Position numbers and translations under genes: made by a program. Below the pieces are notes generated by a model that had not been told where the DNA came from, ran no database searches, and saw only the letters and a list, made by a program, of their open reading frames with translations. Shown one piece after another: positions 5,141 through 7,533 of a DNA stretch of 7,533 bases (position 1 is its first letter; each line of letters opens with the position of its first letter). Origin of the DNA: Acidimicrobiales bacterium (GTDB taxonomy: Bacteria > Actinomycetota > Acidimicrobiia > Acidimicrobiales > Aldehydirespiratoraceae). The stretch covers positions 1-7,533 of the forward strand of contig BQJV01000145.1 in NCBI GenBank assembly GCA_021604885.1, given 5' to 3'.

Positions 5141-6303
5141 CCGGCCCAGCTCTCGGCGCCGTCACCGCACTCGGTGCAGTGGACGTCGCCAGGGGCGCCG
5201 CCGTTGACGAACTCGGTCAACCAGTCGACGAAGACCACGCCCTCGACGGTCTCGGTGTAGACCTCGGGTCGGCCGAGGATGGTGTGGGAGGTGCCTGGCG
5301 CGACATACACCTGCAGGTCGACACCGTCGTCCTCCACGAGTGCCTCGTTGAAGTCGAGGACTTCGAGGAGGCCGCCGTCGAGCCCCGCCATGGCGGAGAA
5401 ACTCACCTGCACGTTGTCGAACGCGTTGTCGAACCGAGCCATCCGCAGATCTGGGTCGTGGGCGCCGGCGAAGCGGAACAGGTCGGGAATGCCCCACTCC
5501 ACGGGCTCGATGTCGGCGACGACCGGCCAGTCCGGAATGTTGTTCGTCGATCCCCAGAGGTTGCCGATGAACTGGTTCTGGAGCGGACTCGTGGCGTAGC
5601 CGCCCGACGCGTCCGAGAGCACGGCGATGTCCGTGTCCTCGCTCATGCGATCGGACGCGAGGCCACCGAAGAGGGGAGCGGGTACGCCGCCGGCGCTCGA
5701 GCCGGTCACGAGGAGCTGCGACGCATCGCCGAAGTTCTCGACGACGTGGTCCAGGCCGTGCATCGCGTTGCGGAAGCCGTTGTGCTCGACCGTCAAGTCC
5801 CCGTAGGCGGTGGTGGCGTCGCCCAGAAACACGTCGCCTGAGCAGTAGGGCACGAAGACGACCGACCAGTCGGCCAGCGGGTTGAGCGGGTTGTCGTAGT
5901 CGAAGATGCCACTGCCGCCATCGCCCGGATGATCGTCCTCGCCGGTCGTCACCTTGTAGGTGCCGTTCTCGAAGTCACACATCTGTTCCGTGAAGCAGGC
6001 TCCACCGCCCTGGAAGTAGAGCATCACCTTGTCGGGATCGGCGGCGCGGGTGTGGATGTAGTACTCGCTGCCGTCGGCACACATGCACTCCGGCCCGGCG
6101 AGGTGGGAGACCCACTCCGGCGCCGCTGCCTCGGTCGTGCTCGTCGTCGCCGGTGCTTGGAGGGTGGTCGACGTGATCGCGGCCGTGGTGGTGGTCGTCG
6201 TTGTCGTCGTCGGCTCGTCCGCGGCCTCATTCGCGTCGTCGCCGCACGACGCGGCGAACAGGGTCAGCAGCGCGAAAATGGGCACGATCTGGCGGCGGTT
6301 CAT
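5083..6303 (-). CDS. Lipoprotein pectin acetylesterase/Notum-family hydrolase
   Basis: This 406-residue protein begins with a lipoprotein signal: Arg3-Arg4, hydrophobic 6-18, lipobox AASC with Cys20. A linker with nine consecutive Thr (32-40) and further Thr/Ala to about 61 follows. The catalytic domain is an alpha/beta hydrolase of the pectin acetylesterase (PAE)/Notum family. FQGGGACF at 97-104 is the oxyanion-side motif, GSSAGG at 201-206 holds nucleophile Ser203, FDNVQ at 295-299 carries the likely catalytic Asp296, and GTSHTIL at 337-343 carries His340. Cysteines at 73, 75, 103, 109, 154, 376 and 379 suit an exported, disulfide-containing fold. Known members remove acetyl or acyl groups from polysaccharides or lipidated proteins; the substrate here is unknown. 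The ATG at 6303 is supported by GAGGA seven bases upstream (complement of 6311-6315) and by the signal peptide. The last 18 residues, beyond the HCTEC motif, are encoded over the DoxX-like gene. Confidence 0.9.
   Translation of the reverse strand: MNRRQIVPIFALLTLFAASCGDDANEAADEPTTTTTTTTTAAITSTTLQAPATTSTTEAAAPEWVSHLAGPECMCADGSEYYIHTRAADPDKVMLYFQGGGACFTEQMCDFENGTYKVTTGEDDHPGDGGSGIFDYDNPLNPLADWSVVFVPYCSGDVFLGDATTAYGDLTVEHNGFRNAMHGLDHVVENFGDASQLLVTGSSAGGVPAPLFGGLASDRMSEDTDIAVLSDASGGYATSPLQNQFIGNLWGSTNNIPDWPVVADIEPVEWGIPDLFRFAGAHDPDLRMARFDNAFDNVQVSFSAMAGLDGGLLEVLDFNEALVEDDGVDLQVYVAPGTSHTILGRPEVYTETVEGVVFVDWLTEFVNGGAPGDVHCTECGDGAESWAGYGALMTSLKSNSKSEPTI
6184..6210 (-). repeat. Triplet tract encoding nine consecutive threonines
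   Basis: Nine ACN codons (mostly ACG and ACC, one ACA) in a row encode Thr32-Thr40 of the acetylesterase lipoprotein, directly after the lipobox region. The tract is nearly a pure triplet repeat, so its copy number could change by slippage without breaking the frame. Variable linker length between strains would be expected but cannot be tested here. Confidence 0.8.
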
Positions 6304-6356
6304 GGGCAGGTCCTCTCAGGCGACCGGCCGACCGTAGCCACCAGCCCTGCGCCGCG
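6304..6356 (-). other. Short spacer between amidohydrolase and acetylesterase
   Basis: This 53-bp gap lies between two genes on the same strand. It contains the acetylesterase ribosome-binding site (GAGGA, complement of 6311-6315) and two copies of CGACCG 8 bp apart near 6320-6333. I see no terminator hairpin with a T-tract, so read-through from the amidohydrolase into the acetylesterase is plausible. Confidence 0.4.
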
Positions 6357-7533
6357 TCACGCCGGGAAGACGGGCTCCGGGAACTGGTTCCACCAGTTGA
6401 GGATCTGACGGCGGGTGACGTAGCCGATCGGCTCGTACGGGTTGGGCACGAGCCCGTCGTCGACGAGCACCTCGAGTTCGCCCCGGCTCGCCGTGAGGAG
6501 ATCCTGGTCGATGGCGCAGGTGATGCCCTCGGGATCGACGCCGAAGAGTGACGCGGCGTTGAATCCGAAGACCTTCGCCTTGAGGTCGTCCGTGAGGGCC
6601 GGGTAGCCGTGAGTCTCCTGGAACGCCTCGGTGATCTGAAAGGCGCGGAACGCCTCGATCTGGCGCTGGGGCGAGCCGAGCCAGATGGCGTCGGTGCCCC
6701 ACATCACCCGATCGGCGCCGACCCGGGTGAGCAGCTTGCCGAGCATGTGGGCTGCCTCGGTGGGGTCGCCCATCACCTCGCGCCACGCCGTGCCGAGCTC
6801 GCACCACACGTTCGTGTTCGGCTCGATGCCGTGGTCGTCCATGGCCTTGACCAGCGAGTTCACCCCGGTGGCGGTGCGGTTCGGGTCGTACGCGCGCTCC
6901 ACGGTCTGGGTCTCGTAGGCCGAGTGGTAGATCACGAAGTTCATGTCCGGATACAGGGCAGCGGCGGCGCAGAGGTCATCCGGCCCGTTGAAACGGCGGT
7001 CGAACTCCTGGAGCGGCAGCCCCTTGTGCCCGCAGAGTGTGGTGACGCCGAGATCCCGCATGTGGTCGATCACCGGGAGCCCGATATCGGGGTCCACCAT
7101 GGAGTACCCCTCGTTGCCCGGGCCCCATGCGGTGTACACCTTGAATGCCGCCACCCGGCCGGTGTCGGCCGTGCGGGTCATACCGTCGAGTCGGTTCGAC
7201 AGGTCGCCGAAGTTCGGTGCGATCACGTCGTGGATGAGCACGCGGGACTGGCCGGCAACCGTGATCGCTTCCATGAGCTCCGCCGTACCGACCTTGTCGT
7301 CGAAGGGGAGCGGGGCGTCGAGCGGCCCAGAGTTGGGAACATCGGTGAGCAGGGCAAACGTGGTGTCGCTGCCCAGGAACATGTTCGTGATGTAGCTGAC
7401 GCGATTGAGGCACTCGTGGCGGTCGCCCTCGCCGCAGCCGGACGGCACGAGGCGGGTGATCATCGACTCGATGCGGTCGGCATTGTCCCGCCACACACCC
7501 TCGGGCATCACGTGGTGCGTGTGGACGTCGAAG
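6357..7533 (-). CDS. Amidohydrolase family protein (amidohydrolase_2 type), 5' end outside window
   Basis: This is a TIM-barrel metal-dependent hydrolase; 391 codons are visible and the start lies beyond the right edge. The open frame continues to the window end and reads FDVHTHH at 7532-7512, which is the HxH metal-binding motif that opens the barrel (His codons 7523-7521 and 7517-7515). The GTG at 7511 is therefore not the true start. Counting from that GTG as residue 1, later motifs are AFKVYTAWG with Lys124, CGHKGLP with His162, IYHSAYE with His196 and WGTDAIW with Asp274. The last two are the usual remaining metal and catalytic positions, and FGFNAASLFGVDP at 315-327 is the typical C-terminal stretch. 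Members hydrolyse or decarboxylate small ring or amide substrates; this substrate is unknown. Whether Lys124 is a modified metal-bridging lysine is open. The gene ends 53 bp before the acetylesterase start on the same strand. Confidence 0.9.
   Translation of the reverse strand, partial: FDVHTHHVMPEGVWRDNADRIESMITRLVPSGCGEGDRHECLNRVSYITNMFLGSDTTFALLTDVPNSGPLDAPLPFDDKVGTAELMEAITVAGQSRVLIHDVIAPNFGDLSNRLDGMTRTADTGRVAAFKVYTAWGPGNEGYSMVDPDIGLPVIDHMRDLGVTTLCGHKGLPLQEFDRRFNGPDDLCAAAALYPDMNFVIYHSAYETQTVERAYDPNRTATGVNSLVKAMDDHGIEPNTNVWCELGTAWREVMGDPTEAAHMLGKLLTRVGADRVMWGTDAIWLGSPQRQIEAFRAFQITEAFQETHGYPALTDDLKAKVFGFNAASLFGVDPEGITCAIDQDLLTASRGELEVLVDDGLVPNPYEPIGYVTRRQILNWWNQFPEPVFPA

Noticed and set aside
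5131..5176. Possible terminator for the DoxX-like gene: GGCGCC repeated at 5131-5136 and 5155-5160, and a CACCG/CGGTG hairpin at 5163-5176
   Set aside because: There is no T-tract, the GGCGCC loop is 18 nt, and the hairpin bases encode the Thr-Glu-Cys-Gly region of the acetylesterase, so coding explains them.
5179..5841. Open plus-strand frame of 220 codons antisense to the acetylesterase
   Set aside because: No motif or ribosome-binding site; the opposite strand encodes a complete alpha/beta hydrolase.
1..7533. CRISPR array, tRNA/rRNA, transposase, phage, toxin-antitoxin or defence system
   Set aside because: No spaced repeat array, no recognisable RNA fold or relevant protein motif was seen; nearly all sequence is accounted for by seven metabolic-type genes.

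Overview
The window is GC-rich, densely coding DNA, most likely from an actinomycete-type bacterium (Actinomycetota). Two lipoproteins start with a lipobox followed by Cys-Gly-Asp-Asp and a long Thr/Ser/Ala linker. That style is common in Acidimicrobiia-like actinobacteria, but the class assignment is an inference from composition and protein style, not from a marker gene.

Layout, left to right. (1) 8-889, plus: a short-chain dehydrogenase/reductase of the retinol-dehydrogenase-like type. (2) 898-2067, minus: an exported lipoprotein serine hydrolase of the class C beta-lactamase fold (NylB/6-aminohexanoate-dimer-hydrolase-like). It meets the SDR tail to tail inside a 35-bp repeat/palindrome element (870-904) that carries both stop codons. 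(3) 2163-3323, plus: a second, cytoplasmic serine hydrolase of the same fold (family VIII esterase, LipL/EstB-like), divergent from the first across a 95-bp spacer. (4) 3333-4565, minus: an acyl-CoA dehydrogenase, tail to tail with the esterase, 9 bp apart. (5) 4688-5140, plus: a small DoxX-like membrane protein, divergent from the dehydrogenase across 122 bp that contain an operator-like dyad. (6) 5083-6303, minus: a lipoprotein of the pectin acetylesterase/Notum alpha/beta-hydrolase family, whose 3' end overlaps the DoxX gene by 58 bp. (7) 6357-7533, minus: an amidohydrolase (amidohydrolase_2 type) that runs off the right edge; it sits 53 bp upstream of the acetylesterase on the same strand and may be co-transcribed with it.

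The genes alternate in strand almost one by one, so this is not one operon. The only plausible co-transcribed pair is amidohydrolase-acetylesterase. The content is catabolic: two surface-anchored hydrolases, one intracellular esterase, a metal-dependent amidohydrolase, and two oxidoreductases (SDR, acyl-CoA dehydrogenase) that could process alcohol/ketone and acyl-CoA intermediates. A shared pathway is possible but nothing in the sequence proves it. I see no mobile-element gene, CRISPR array, RNA gene, defence or toxin module. The most unusual non-coding signal is the 35-bp repeat/palindrome at 870-904.
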